Under the pieces are notes generated by a model, which saw only the letters and a program-made list of their open reading frames with translations, did no database searches and was not told the DNA's origin. A stretch of 64,000 nucleotides of DNA from NCBI RefSeq assembly GCF_949628215.1, contig NC_134283.1, positions 24,034,975-24,098,974 on the forward strand, given 5' to 3'. Positions 1-37,421 of this stretch are shown in pieces. Within the stretch, counting starts at the first letter, position 1; the number at the start of each line of letters is the position of its first letter. Both the position numbers and the translations under genes were made by a program. Source of the stretch: Phalacrocorax aristotelis (taxonomy: Eukaryota; Chordata; Aves; Suliformes; Phalacrocoracidae).

Positions 1-2744
1 GCAGCAAGGAGCAATCCTCCCCAGGCCCAGCTGCCCACCCACTGGCGGATGGGTTACCATGGTCCGAGGCCGACCTCTGGAGGCTCGCTCCCGCATTGTT
101 GCTGGCCGCCCCGTCATTAGGCAATGGATTTGTGCCAGCAGCAGCAAGCTGAAACACAGCCAGCACCATTGCCCAGACTACCATAGGCATAGGTACGCCC
201 TCGCCTCAGGACAAGCCAGCACTTCTCAAAGCCAGTGGTGGGTGCAGAACAGGCAAGAGGCCCTTGTGCCACAGCAAAACAAGAGGCAAGAGCAGGAGGT
301 ACCTGGCTCCACTGAAGTGCTGGGTGCACATAGGTTTGGGGAGGAGGAGCGAGCAGCATGGACTGCTATATTCAAGATGCAGAGATCTGGAGCAACCCAG
401 ACAAGGATGCTGTGCTAGAGAACCAAAGGAGGGTCCCCAGAGTAACACATCAGAGAAGGGCTGCCAGAGAGGACCCTGTCACAGCATTCACAGGGACTTG
501 ATTCTGGCAGCATTCGTCAGAGAAACTGCTATCTGCATCTTGGTGGCAGAACACACATATGACATTCAGACAGGTATTGAACACTAGCTGACCTCATGTC
601 CTCCCAACAGCATTTGAAGTTGCTAACGATATTCTGCGTTGACACATCAGCAGAAGGAATATGGAGAAATTAGCGAGAAGATTGATAGGTTTGACAAGTT
701 TCACCAAACCATTCCCATCTGCTCTGCAGAAAAGCATCAGCAAGTCCCGTGGAGACGGGCCAGCATCCATGCATTGGCGGGAGGACCATGGTGGCAGGAC
801 ACTACAGGAATAAACAGAGGACTCTGAACAACAAAGTGCTGGAAGGCAAACAGAAAACACCTTGCAAACAGGTCTCCAAACCAGCCATGTGCAGCGCTAG
901 AAGGCAGGAGAAGAGAGCACAGCCCAGTAGTTACCAGTTCTCTGCGGATGAGGCTGAAGGAGGAACCTCTTCCTGCAGGGATGGTGGGACAGTCACCACA
1001 CTCCTCCTGAGGCCTGGACACTTCAGTCCTGCTAGAGTCCCCTGGGACAGCATGCTGGTAGCAAGGACAGATTGGGCTTTGCAGGGTTTGCTGCCAAGGC
1101 CTGCCCAGAGCTTGCCCACAGCCCCTGAGGGAGAAGTGTGAGGAGGGAAGGACTGTATCCTACTACTTAGAGGGTGGTTACAAATGCTCACAACAAGAAA
1201 AGGCTTGCAGTGCCCCACCTCTACACCTGTATCATATGAATAAGTCTCTACCTCACACTGTCTCCATAAGCACAAGCAGCGTGCATCCTACTAGGGCCAA
1301 ACAAGAAATGGTTTTCCCTATCTCACAAAAGCTTGAGATTCCTGAAGAGCTAAAAAAAAACCCATCAACATCTGCTGCTACTTTTTGCAAAGATAAGAGA
1401 GTCCTCATTAGGACAATGAATCCAGTAACTGGGGCATTCACCTAGGACAAGGGAGAACATCAAATCCCTTGTTTGCAACTCTCACCAAAACTACAGATGC
1501 ATTTCATGCACCCTTGAAGAGAGCAGTGATCACTTATTGCAAAGTTTTGGTTGCTTTCCCCCCTTCCAGAAACTCCGACCCTAACCCTCTTCTGTGGCAA
1601 TGCCAGAGTTGGAACATTCCTGGGATGTCTGGGTTTGGACAGATCACTATTTTCCAATAAACAAACAAACCTACTGGAAAAATCCCTCACTGTTTCTGGA
1701 CATTTACTCACTTCTTGAACGTGCTGCCCAAGCCAGACACCAGCCTGTCCCTCTGCTACGCCTGGCAGGTTCTTGCATTGAGCCAAAGAGGCTTCAGCAG
1801 CAGCTTAGCACCTTTGCAGAGCTGCACAGGTACCCCACTGATGGGAAACGAATGGGTCTGTGCTGCCTGTCCCTCATCCCACAACTTGTAAATGCTCACG
1901 CAAGCCCACCACGGTCAAACACCACCGCTGTCTGCTGAAGTGCCTTGAAGGCTTTCATTCCTGCTGAAACTATGAGAGATACAGGTTAGTTTCAAGCACA
2001 AGCAACTGAACACATGTCATAACTGCAGAGAGAGAAGCCCACTCTCAGAGAGTGTAACAAGTGTTTTGCAGAGTCACTTTTAGGTAGCAACTCAGCTCTG
2101 GGTGGTTTGTGGAGGGGAAGAAGGAGCAGGTCTCAACACCTCCAAAATTCCCAATAAGGGCTCCCTGATGCAAGGCACCCAAGAGAAGGCTGGGGACCCA
2201 CAACAGCACCACTCTAGAAGCAGGCAGGAGGGAAAAACAAACAGATGAAACATTCATGACTTCTTGTACACTCTAAAAGCCTGCCTTTAAATACCTTTAG
2301 CAAGCCTGTTTTAAAAAATGGGTCACATACGAAAGAAGATCCCTCTCACGGTTACCCCCAGCGACTGCGGGGAAGCCGCCGTATACGGTGAAAGGTCGTT
2401 TTGTTTCTGTCGCCTATTTCCAGCGTTTGACATCTTTTGTACCCTCTCACAGTGCTGCACCTCCCGCCTCCGGTCCGGCCCGCTCCCCTGGCGGGGCTCT
2501 GCCACTCAGCAAAGGCGGGAGATGCTCCGAACCAAACCCGGGGGGTCCCGGTAACCCGGCACGGCCGGCTCAGGCACCGGCGGCCTGATGACAGCAGCCC
2601 CACAGGTGCCCGGACCCCACCGGCCGCTTCCCGGCGGGCCGCGGCCCCATGCCTCGCCACGCCGGGCCGACGGCGGCCCCGGGCCTGCCCCGGGAGGCTA
2701 AGGCGGGCGGTCCCACTGCTCCCCCGGCCCCGCCTCCACCTCAC
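1..2744. other. Probable CFAP20 intron 1, no exon seen
   Basis: By gene order this should be intron 1 of CFAP20 (minus strand). I saw no CFAP20 exon 2, no recognisable repeat family and no RNA gene. The reading frames here are short and look non-coding. Confidence 0.6.
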
Positions 2745-2828
2745 CTTCTTGTCCCAGATCTGGAGCGGCTTGCTACCAATGCTGTACAGCACCGAGAGGA
2801 ACCCGCTCTGGAACGTGTTCTTGAACAT
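2745..2828 (-). CDS. CFAP20: CFAP20 first coding exon (partial gene, continues off the left edge)
   Basis: This exon encodes the first 28 residues of cilia and flagella associated protein 20 (formerly C16orf80), a small, extremely conserved protein that sits on the inner junction of axonemal doublet microtubules. The exon reads [16 protein letters not shown] and ends IWDKK, which matches the vertebrate N-terminus as I know it except for a conservative Val where mammals have Ile. The ATG is at 2828 and the exon ends at a GTGAGG donor (2744-2743) in phase 0. The next exon should begin with the codons for VRNGHIKR. I looked for it in 1-2744 on the minus strand and did not find it, so the remaining roughly 165 codons lie outside the window. 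The gene is transcribed in the same direction as CSNK2A2, as in human. Confidence 0.93.
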
Positions 2829-3110
2829 GCCGGGGCCGCGGCGGGCCGGGCCGGACCGGGCACCGGTCTCCCACCGCCGGGACAGCCGCTCTGGGCAAAG
2901 ACACGGCGGCTCCTGCAGATCCCTCCGCTCCGCTCCCCCGCGCTTCCGGGTCGCGGAGCCGCCGTCACCAGGGAACTACTTTCCGCGCCTTCCGGCTGCC
3001 GTCAGATCTACTTCCGGCCGCTCCTGAGAGACGGAGTGTTGCGGAGGCGCGCTGCCACGGCAACGGGGGTGGGGCGGGGCGAGGGGTGGAGGGGAGGCGC
3101 GTGGCACCGG
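2829..3110 (-). promoter_or_regulatory. CFAP20: CFAP20 promoter / 5' UTR, CpG-rich, with ETS cores and an X-box
   Basis: This GC- and CpG-rich stretch lies directly upstream of the CFAP20 ATG. Three copies of CTTCCGG, the ETS/GABPA core, occur at 2943-2949, 2989-2995 and 3011-3017. An X-box-like RFX site, GCTGCC-AC-GGCAAC, is at 3051-3064. Its right half-site is perfect and its left half has one mismatch to GTNRCC. A GC box (GGGGCGGGG) lies at about 3071-3079. There is no TATA box. ETS sites plus an X-box is the usual layout for a broadly expressed ciliary gene. The transcription start is inferred to lie between about 2950 and 3020. Confidence 0.65.
3051..3064. promoter_or_regulatory. RFX X-box-like motif, CFAP20 promoter
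   Basis: The sequence GCTGCCACGGCAAC is an imperfect palindrome that fits the RFX X-box (GTNRCC, short spacer, RGYAAC) with one mismatch. It lies 223-236 bp upstream of the CFAP20 ATG, a typical distance for ciliary genes. Binding itself is an inference. Confidence 0.55.
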
Positions 3111-3136
3111 GCGGGCACCTGAGGGTCGGTACGGGC

Positions 3137-3139
<3 letters not shown>

Positions 3140-3172
<33 letters not shown>
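3140..3172 (+). repeat. 33-bp uninterrupted poly-C (poly-G) tract
   Basis: There are 33 consecutive C residues, embedded in the CpG island upstream of CFAP20. The minus strand is a G33 run able to form G-quadruplexes. Length polymorphism or assembly error is likely in such a tract, so the exact count should be treated with caution. Confidence 0.9.
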
Positions 3173-3173
<1 letters not shown>

Positions 3174-3179
3174 CCCCGT

Positions 3180-6100
3180 GCCCTCAGTGCCGCCCCGTGC
3201 CCGGCCAACGGCGCGGAACGGCGGCGGGCACGGCCCTGCCCAGGGCTGGGGCGCACCCCGTGGCCCCTCGCCCCGGCTCTGCTTCTCGGACACGCCGTCG
3301 TTACTGGTCGCCAACGCGCCGGCCGCAGGCTCTGGCCCGCAAAGTTTCCCTCCCGCCGGCGGGCCTGCGGCCCGGGAAGGGAACCCTGCAAGGGCAGCCG
3401 GGCCCGCTGCAGCCGCGGCGCTGGAGGTCGTCCTGAACGAGCCCTGGCCGCCGGGGAAGTCCTCGAGACGGTGAAAGCGCGGCATGGGCAGGGTCCTGTG
3501 CTCAGCCGCCGGGCGCCGGGGCTCCTACCCGCCCCGAAGGTGTCTGCGGCCAGGGGTCTGAGGAGCACCGGCTCCATCCCCCTTCCTCATTGACTCAGTG
3601 AAGCACGTTACTGAAGCCGAGACTGTCGAGGCCATGCACCCAGGGCCAGTCAGTCCACTGTACCTAATGAAATAGCTGGTACAACATCTACTGAACACTT
3701 TGGACTTGCGTGGGTACGTTTGTAAGATGTCCCAGTTCTTCCCCTGTGATTATCAGACAAAAAGCAATGCTTTGGTTTTCTGTTTCCGATGATGCACTTT
3801 GCTCATGGAGTGTTCCTCAGTCTTGGCTCCGCTGTTTCCTCCTAGGGGCCTCTCTTTTCCTCTGTGCTGGTTTTACAAGACCGGAGAGTCTGGATGATGT
3901 TTGCTCAGCTTTGCTGCTTCCTTTAGCCCCAACCTTGCTCCCAGGTTCCCAAGTGTCACTTGCCCCAGCAGGTGACATCTATTCATTGCAGTCCCGGTGC
4001 TGCTGGGAGCAGCCTGTGCACATCAGCAGCTCCGTACGCTTGCTGGGAATCCTGCGTGATTGTTAATGCCAGAGGCTTCATTAAAACATAAGTGACAAAT
4101 GTTCACAGCTTAGCCCTGTGTCTGTGGACCTCTGTTTTTAGGTAGCACTACAGCGAAGTGTGAGTACCGGAAACCAGCTCCTGTCACTCCCAAGCCGTTT
4201 CCTGACTTAGGTCTTCCAAGACAGGGCCAGGCCCTTTCCTGTACCTCTGTAGCCAAGGCAAAGGCAAACATCTCTGGGAAGGATAGGACAGGGAAGGATA
4301 TTTCAGTCACACAGTGGCAGTGGGCACATCCCGCCCTCTGCCAAGCCATCTCCCAACCCTCTGGTGCCACCTGGGCTGGAGCTGGCCGCAGCCACGTGAT
4401 CAGAGCTCTTGGTTTCTGCCACATGCTGATGGGGCACTGACAGGGATGCACTGGAGCCAGAGGCTGCTGTCTCCTTAGGTCAGAAACTGCTGGGACATCT
4501 GCAAATCTGTGCTTTCCAGAGGAGCCTCCTGTGCATCGGCCAGTGCAGGAGGTTGTCCCAGCCCTGCATCATGCTTGCTGTCACAGTGGCATTTCCTCAG
4601 ACAGTATTTCAGGCCAAAACTGCTCTATCATCTCCATGTGGAAATGGGCTGGATTCTGCACTTGCTGGCACCAGAGATACCCGTCACAAGGCAGACCAGT
4701 AGGAGGAAGGGGCAGGAAAGCTCTCAAACACAGCAGCACCCTCATTGCAATACCTCATGCTTCTGCTTGATGCTCTAAACCATGCAGGGATGCCAGCGCT
4801 GTGTGAGGGTCTCCTCCCAGGGGAGGGGGCAGCAGGTCCCACCGCCTGGCTTGTTTGAGCAGGAAGGTGCTGATCTGTGCCCACATGGAGATCTGGATTT
4901 TTGGATTAGTGGCAAGAGGTATCTTTGCCGTCCTGCAGAAGAACCAGCCCCCGGGCCCAGGAATACCCCATAACCACCGAGTGACTTCAGCGTGCGCTGA
5001 TGGGAGGTGGGCAGACACCACCTGGGCATGGAGAGGGCTGCATCAGATCCAGCTCCTGCTGGATCTGTGGGTGTACCCAGCTCTGCATGTGCAGTACCCA
5101 GCACAAATGTATTTGCTCAAGCAAATAAAGGTGCCCAAGCAGTGAACTCTGGGAAAAGACTTTCCCAAAGGTAAGAAACCAAAGCAGCTTCTCATGGCTG
5201 TGAGAAACAGATGATGTGATGTGGCTTCACACACTCTCTCTCTCTCTCCCTTCTGCCAGCTGCCACTGCTTGAGCCAAAATGGTGCCTCTGCCCTTTGCC
5301 AATACTGGTCAGTGAAACCCTCTGCAATCAGGATTCGCAAAACTCCTTGCACACAGGAGCACACAGGTGGGCAGAGCCCTGTCCCTGGTGCATTTGCTGC
5401 CTGGCTGCCAAGGGACCATCTGTCCAGGAAATCTCTGTGGCACAGGGACACGAGCCAAACCCAATTCATCTTCAGAAGCAGCCCTTATCTAAGCACGAGC
5501 AAGAAGTGGCAGAGTAGACTGTACAACCCTAATTTTTCATGCTGCTTACTTACTCCTTCTAAACGTTATTGCTTTCAGCTCTGGCCTAACCTCCAGAAAC
5601 CTTTACCTGTTGGAGTTTGTTCATCTTTGTGCTCTGAGATAACTGTGCCAGCAACAACCCTTGTCTCTTACTACACAACTGCAAAGAAATGCTTTTTTTT
5701 TCTTTTTGTGAGCTGGGATAAAATACAGTATCTTGATGATATGACGATATAAGCTCCTATACATCAGGAGCTGATGTACAGATTTACCAGTGTGAAAATG
5801 CTTTCAAGTATAGACAGGGCCTTGCACAACTGAAGAAGCTTAACAGGAACAGCTTGGGCTAGAAATTATATCTTTAAACTGAAATATATTACATTTCTTC
5901 CTGCTGTAATAATATCTCTAGCATCTATTTTCAATGTACAGACACTAAACTGTATTAATTACCATCCTGCATCAGCTTTATGGTCCTGCAGTTTAACTCC
6001 AGGCCCCTGTGTAGCTCTTGTTGCTAACTAACGCCCCATCCAAATCCTGCTGACATCCACGTCGTCTTCTGCTGGTTGTGCTGTTCTCTCCCTTGGGCTA

Positions 6101-9055
6101 CAAATGCTCCAATTGTCTCAAACACGCAGTCCCTCACAGCACCTGGGTTAGCAGCACTTTCTCCTTCATTTACAATTCCTGGCACAAACAAGTGGAGCCC
6201 ACAAAAAGAAAGGCATTATTTAGAAATTATCAGCTATATTTAGTCAGTGGGTTAGAGTACACTTTATATGGAATGCTTAAATGACTTGTTCCCTTAGTCA
6301 GATGGTAAGAGACAACTGGGACAAATATCCAGCTGCCATTCCTGAGCAGCTTGCTCATTCACACACTCTCCACTTACCATTTTAATGTCATGTTTTGCTG
6401 CAAGTGATGTACATCGAAATATGTTGTGGGTTCTGATTGTCCCTATTTCTCAATGAATTTTAATGAAAAATAGTACCTGTTGCCTCTCCTCCTTCCCCAG
6501 GCATGTGTGGGCTAAAGGAGAGGGCAGAAACAGAGAAGCCTAATGAGTTGTTAACACATATTAATAGTCAAGGCTGGCATTCAGGAAGAGGCCTCTGGGA
6601 GATGTATTTCAGTGAGACACACACTGTCATTACCCACCTGGAAGATCGCTAGGAAGATGTAGACATGTTACATCACCCCTGTTGCCAATTCCCAGGGTGT
6701 AGAGGGATTGGATTTTGGGGAGCAGGTGGAGGAAAAGGCCCATCTTAACAGAATAACCTGGTCCAAGAAGTGAGCAGAGGTTGCCTGCTCCAGAAATAAC
6801 TGTTCACTGAAGCATTTCCTGCCCTTCAGAGTTCCCAGCAATCCGAAGCCTTCAGAGGAATTAGATCTTCAGGAAGCTCCTGAAACATTGCTCCTCTGAA
6901 GTTTCACATTGCTGGGTGCAGTAAACATAGTAACTCTCTCCAGTATCACAAAGTCTGTGCTTGCCTTGGAGCATACAGTCCCAGGTTCACAGCCGGGGAA
7001 ATCCTAACCTGGACTGTCACCCTCTTGGCTTAAGCCATTGCCAGAGAGCAGATGCCTAGGGCTGGCTGCATGGCCCAGTGGGCCAGCTGAAAGGACAGTG
7101 CTTGGACGAGTAAAACCACAACTGGATTTAGTCAGCACCTTTGTGAGCCAAAAGCCTTCACTGCATGGTGAAAATGAGAACAAAGCAATGACTTCTGCAA
7201 GGAGTGGGAGATCCTGGGATTTGTGCAGATGACTCCTGCCATTTCTCCCACCCTGGATTTTCCTACAGGAGCAGGACTGGATGAAGGGCAGCTGTAACAA
7301 GGAAACTAAAAAAGCTATTGGGCAGGCTATCCATAGCCACCACAATCAAGGGAAGACAAGCTGCAAAAGTGGCTTTGGGTGCTGAGGGAACCTGGATGAA
7401 GGCTTTGGACCTCATGCTGGCTGAACTGCAAGCGGTGTGGAAGGAGGAGGAAACTGGGCTGCTGCTGTGCAAGGGATCAGAAGAGAACAGGGGAGTGTAA
7501 TCAGTGGGTGCAGAAGGAGACAGTGCCAGCATGTGCTGGAGCACTTTGGCACAGAAAGTCAAGGAAGCAGGACGTGCTGTCTTGGTGGGACCCCTGTGCA
7601 ATGGATGTCACAGTGGAACAAGGGGAGAGAATGAACAAAACCTTTCTGATTCTTGAGAAACCAAAGACAAAATATGGCCAGGCAAAGAAGAGTTTATTTC
7701 TGACAAGGAACACTTAAAAAAAAAAAAAAAAAAAAAAGAGTCACTGAGAGAATCCTTCAGAGACAACCTGTTGTCTTGGAGAGGACCTGGGCCTGCCCCA
7801 ACAGTGTCAGGAGAGGGATGGATGAGGTAGCAACAGCCTTGGATGTGCCACCATGCTGCAGGGACCTCAGTTCGACATACGCTCATAGTGCTGCTTCTGC
7901 CCAGCACACGTGGACCTCAGGTGGACTCTGCCATGGGCTCTTCCCTGCAGGGACAGGCTCTCACCACTGGCCAGATCCACACCAGCCATAAAAGTCTTGC
8001 TGAATTTTGGCACCAGAGGTCAGCACAGTCCTGGATACAACAGGGCTATCATTACACTGTGCTTCGGCAATGGACCAAGCCCCCTGCCTTACAGCACCAG
8101 TCACTGTTACTTACCTGCTGTACGTGTCCACATCTGGCCCCATATTGGCACATCTCCAGGTGTGAGGTATGAGGACAGTGTTGGCAAATTTCCACCTGTA
8201 CCACTCACACGCTTTGTGCGAGGACTCACTCCTGCATTTCCACTTTGGCCACTGCCCAGGGTTGAGTGAGAGTAGCACCATCTGGGTGTGCCAGCAGGAG
8301 CCCATGGCTCACCTTACCTGAGCTCTCCTCCCTGGGAACCAGCAACAGGTCTATTTTTCCCAGTCAAGAGCCTTATCTTAGAGGTACCCTTAGCCTGGGG
8401 AGCTTCAGTGTAGGGGAAAACTGTGCAGGGAAAAATACATGGGCAGTGAAGGAATGGGACAACAGAAGACAAATGATGGTGTACAGTTGTAGAGTCCAGC
8501 TGGAGGTTTTTAGACCAGAGTTTTAAGTGGTCCATCAACATCTAAGACCAGAGCACAGCTTGGACAACCACCAGCATTGCAGCCAGGTTCTCCCTAGAGC
8601 TGCTGGTGAAGCACTGCATCTGTAGGGGAACTCCTGCAATGCAGAGGCCCACAGACAGGAGCTCCAAGCTGAGGGCTTTGCAGTGAAGGTGCTGGGGAGG
8701 AGGAGTCGTCTCAGCCCAAGAAAAAGGAAGAGATAGGAGCTTCTGGGGTGCAGAGACAGAGCCATGCCCAAGCCCCACGGGCTGGGAAAAGCAGGTACCA
8801 GCATTAGCACCTGGGCCACCACTCAGGCAGGCACCTTCATAACAGTGTAGGAGCTTAAGGAGGGACACTCCCAAAGGTGGCAAGTGGATTCTTTGCCTCA
8901 GCCCGCGGTGATTTTGTACTAATTCCTCCTGCTCTCCTCACTCAGCCTGTCCTAGCAGGCCACAGGGAACAGCTCACACTGCCAGCACCCTCCAGCGTGG
9001 CTGGTCCTGCCCCACAGCTCCCTTCCCACTGAACACTGCTCCTCATACACTTCTT
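3180..9055. other. Intergenic region between CFAP20 and the CSNK2A2 3' end
   Basis: GC-rich CpG-island sequence continues to about 3.6 kb and then turns into ordinary intergenic sequence. It holds a CT-rich microsatellite near 5236-5250 and a poly-A run at 7716-7737. Nothing here resembles a conserved protein. Open frames of 60-190 codons are present on both strands but lack recognisable domains or paired splice sites. Confidence 0.6.
7716..7737 (+). repeat. 22-bp poly-A tract, possible retroposon tail
   Basis: Twenty-two consecutive A residues follow unique-looking sequence. This could be the tail of an old retroposed transcript inserted in the plus orientation, or a simple A-run. I found no AATAAA close upstream and no clear target-site duplication. 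Confidence 0.5.
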
Positions 9056-9063
9056 TTAAAACT

Positions 9064-9069
9064 TTTATT
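9064..9069 (-). terminator. Possible distal poly(A) signal of CSNK2A2
   Basis: On the minus strand this reads AATAAA inside an AT-rich patch, about 3.9 kb beyond the CSNK2A2 stop codon. It is the last convincing signal before the intergenic region. Use of this distal site would give a very long 3' UTR. This is inferred from sequence only. Confidence 0.4.
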
Positions 9070-12000
9070 CAACAATATAGAATTCCTTTAATTATAATAT
9101 AGAACTGTCTGTTGTGATACCGCATCCCCTGCCAACCCCATGCCCTGGCAGAGACAGGCACAAGCTGGCTGACTGTGGTCCATCAGAGGTTGCGTGGGAA
9201 CAGCCAGAACAGAGGAAGGAACAAACAACTAGCCAACAACTGCTTTGCACACCCTTCACATTTCCACGCTTTCTGGGTCAGGAAGAGCTCAACAAGGAAA
9301 CAAAGGCAGAAGAACCTTTAACATAAAGAGGTGAGTGCCATTCAGCCAGGTGTGCTGCCCCACTCTCAGCCCTGCCTGCACCATGCAGTCTGCCCGCTGT
9401 CACTCTATATGCACTGATAGGACGTTTGATTTGGTTCTCTGCTTATGGAAAATTGGGAGCAACAGCATCGGACCTGAGGAGAGATGGGAGGAGCAAAGTA
9501 AGTGTCATGGGGTACTGCCAGCTTGACAGAGCTCCTTTGGACCTAGGTGACAAGTATATTGGCTGGGCACGCTGTCCGAAATCCTGCCACCCCGCTCACG
9601 GCCAGGCCTGGCTGCACCCTCCATGCCCCTCTGGATGTGGAGACAGCAGAGGATCCTCAGCCTGCTTTAGAAGGGGTGGCAGCGTGTGAAGGGAAGGTAG
9701 GGCTGAACAAGGCAAGGGAGAGATGCAGTCCAGCAAAGCAGCACTTTCATGGGCAGCCAGACACAAGTTTGGACTTTTTTCTCCCCAACCTCCTGTGTTA
9801 AGTCCCCCTCCACTGCCTCAAACATCTCCTCTAATCCTGCTAAAGGCTTCCATCATGCCACAGCACCCTTGCAACAGGCACAGAGAAGCTGGGGAAGTGC
9901 TTACTGCATCCCTTTCCTACCACACTCCTCAGTGGCTGCTGTGTTCTGGTTTCGAGCCTTTCCTCTTACAAAGCACTCAACCAAACCTGCACTCTACCTC
10001 TGCTAGAAGCTGGGGCCAGGCCAGATGAAAGGCCAGGACATGCACCAGGACTATCAGCTTTCTCCAGGAGACAGCATATGAAGGTGCATGCTCCCCAGTC
10101 TCCTTCCTAAGGACAAGACACAGTCCTCTCCAGCTCCCAGCTGTTCCTACAGGCAGAACGACACTTTGCTAAGGTTCAGAGGAGGGCAGGGTTTCCTGCC
10201 TCACGTGCTGGAAGGGCCAATAGGTAAGAGAGGAACTGGCCTGAGCTGCAGCCAAGTGTCCACACCACCCTGGGATCAGGAGACTACACATCCTCCTCAC
10301 TCCCAGGCTATGCTTGTTCAGCTGCCATGTTTCCCTCCGGGATGAAATCTGTCACAGCTCATCCTACCCTACAGCTGGGGTAGGGATGTGGGGAGATGCA
10401 GGGCAGGTTATTCCAGTCTCTCTGGTTAACCACAACCAGGGAAAGCCATTTATCCATTTCACTCACTGGGAAGAGCATCTCTTTTCCTCTGCTTGAGGGT
10501 ACCAGGAAAGAATTTCTGACTCAGGTTCACAGACTGATACTTCCCAAAGCACCTTGAAACTCCACCATCAGGTCTGAACGCTGTCAAGCACTCCTATACA
10601 ACCATCAACATTTTTCACCTATCAAAATTCCCACACTGAACCAGTTGTTCTCCCCCATGGCTCTCTGGGAGCTGAGAATGCCAATACGCAAGAGCTGGAA
10701 AACATGTAAGCTTCCCCCATAGCAACTTGGACAGGTCATGAGACACATCCACTCCTGCCTCTTCTCAACAGAGCAATCATACATGTTTAAAACCAGTACA
10801 GAAATGGATGTTAAAACCCCAGACCAACCCTGCTGGTATTAGCACAGCTTAAGAGCACAAGAGACCCCCACACCTCTCAAGCCAGGCAGCCTGTAGGTTG
10901 GGCAGGTGGAAGGATAGAGGTCTGGAAACACTTGCCAAAGCCTTCCGCAGCGTCTGCAGAAGAGTTAATGCTAGCAAGGGTACCATGGCATGTCAGCACC
11001 ACCACAGACAGCTCCTCAGTCAAACACCAATAACTGAGCTCATGCATCGGTCAAATCCCACAGTGGGATGAAAGAAGAGCCATTCCCTGCTCAGCACATC
11101 CTTAGAAAAAGCCATCCACCCAGGCTGAGAGGAGACAAGCATGGGGATATGCACACAGAGAATCCCCAACTTCCAGCCATGCATCGGTGACTTCTTGTCT
11201 GACCAGCCATGTAATAGACAGACTGAGACCACTACCTCAGGCACTGGCTGTTTGAGTCCGGTGTACCACAACAGCTGACTCCCACACTGTACCCAAAACC
11301 TTGCACCTCTGCGGCCCCGTGGAAGCTGAGACAATCTGCCACAGTGAAACTCTCAGGGCTGACAGCATGAAGAACTGTAACCAAAGACTAAGAGGTCCCA
11401 AAACACTCAGAGACAAGAGGGACTGGAAGAGCCAACCTGACCTCCTTGAGGAGGCAACACCTTCAGTTCTCATTTTTTCTGACTATCCCATAGATTTGAG
11501 ACAGCAGACATTCAGACGTATAGATATTTATTGGTTTCAGTGAATTATACAAATGGATTGACCTGCTATTGATGCCAATAGAACTTTATTGGAATATGGA
11601 ATGTAAACAGATGTTTCAAATAGAAACATTGCAACCTTATAAAAAAATCAACTGTTTCGACAATGCCGCAGAAGGAAATTCTGTGTATAGGTGCTGGTGG
11701 GAAAACACTATCTCCAGCTTCTAGGTTTGAGTGTCACCAGAACCACTTGATGAAGTTACACACAGAACAAGTAGAGGAGGCAACTGTGAATTGTGGGGCT
11801 ATAAAGCCATCGAGGGATCTGATGAAAGAACCCACAAGATGAACCCCCCACCCCCCGCAACAGGATCAGCACCCCAGAATTCAACGAATGGTTGACTTAG
11901 ATAAAAGACTACGTAGGATCCCAAGTCCTGGATCAGTAGCTGCACAGCCCCATCCCTGACAGATCACGTCACCATTTGCTGATCCTTCGTCCTCCCTGTG

Positions 12001-12972
12001 CTCTCCTCCCTGGCCTCCTCTCCACTCCTCCATCCTGCAGTGCTGAATTGAACCGCTCCAGAGTTGTGCTCTGGCACATGTCTGCGTCTGGCATGAATTC
12101 TCATGGGAGCCACGTCATGAGGTACGTGGTTGCACACCTATCACAAGAAGTCTTGCAACACTGACTTTCCTGAGCTTGGTGGGAAAGTCTGGATAGTTCC
12201 TCCCCCCTCCTGCCAAAAGAGCAGCCCTCACATTCACAAGTTTCCAAAGCAGGTCTATTGAGTTTCTTTTCAGAGTGAGCCTTTGACAAACACACCTGGA
12301 GGGGGGAATCTCAACTCTCCCCAGCAACTTGGATCAGTGCCTTTGTTTTAATGCTTCAAACCAATGCCAAGATGCTGCTGGGATCATGGGCTGTTTTTTG
12401 TTGAACCTCCCCCCTCCCCCCAACCACCCTGGCATTTGCAATTGAAACTGGAATTCAAGGGCCAAATTCAAGCCCAGAGTAAGCAGTAGGACTTGGGACT
12501 GCAAAACAAGAGTTGCGCCTGCTGACCCCCAGCCTGAATTTGGTTCACCCAGAGTCTACAAATCAGAAAGGCATGTTTAGAAAGAGGCATGCTAAGGGCT
12601 GATGGTGGAACAACCAATTTGTCCCCACCAGGGTGGTGGGGAAGGCTGGACTGAGAAGGAAGAGAAGGATCCAAAGAGATGTGAACCAGAATCAGTTGTG
12701 TTGAGCCCTGGGGATATCACTACATGTTTAGCTCTTGCAAGACCATTTGCCCAGGGCTTTGGTACCACAGGGTTAGAGTTACATTAACCACAACCACCAG
12801 AGAGGAACTGAGGTTTATGACACACACCCCTCCCCCCCCCAGGTTAGATTTCTGCCAAGTATAAAGGGGAGGGGAAGAAGGGTGGGGTCCTTGGTTCTTT
12901 TCCCTTCACTGTGTGACCAAAGGTTTTGCTTTTATTTGTAAACATCTTGAATTACCCGTCGTTTTCCAGTCT
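9070..12972 (-). other. CSNK2A2 3' UTR region (extent uncertain)
   Basis: This non-coding sequence lies downstream of the CSNK2A2 stop codon. The UTR runs at least to the poly(A) signals near 11.55 kb and perhaps to 9.06 kb. No other coding exon or repeat family was recognised here. Confidence 0.5.
11527..11590 (-). terminator. Tandem poly(A) signals in the CSNK2A2 3' region
   Basis: Two AATAAA hexamers on the minus strand lie at 11585-11590 and 11527-11532, about 1.4 kb past the CSNK2A2 stop codon, in an AT-rich patch. They are the best candidates for the main 3' end. A further hexamer at 12931-12936 is only about 40 nt after the stop and is probably too close to be used. Confidence 0.5.

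Positions 12973-37421
<24,449 letters not shown>

Noticed and set aside
1570-1590. CCCTAACCCT, telomere-like repeat
   Set aside because: It is only about one and a half units, not an interstitial telomere array.
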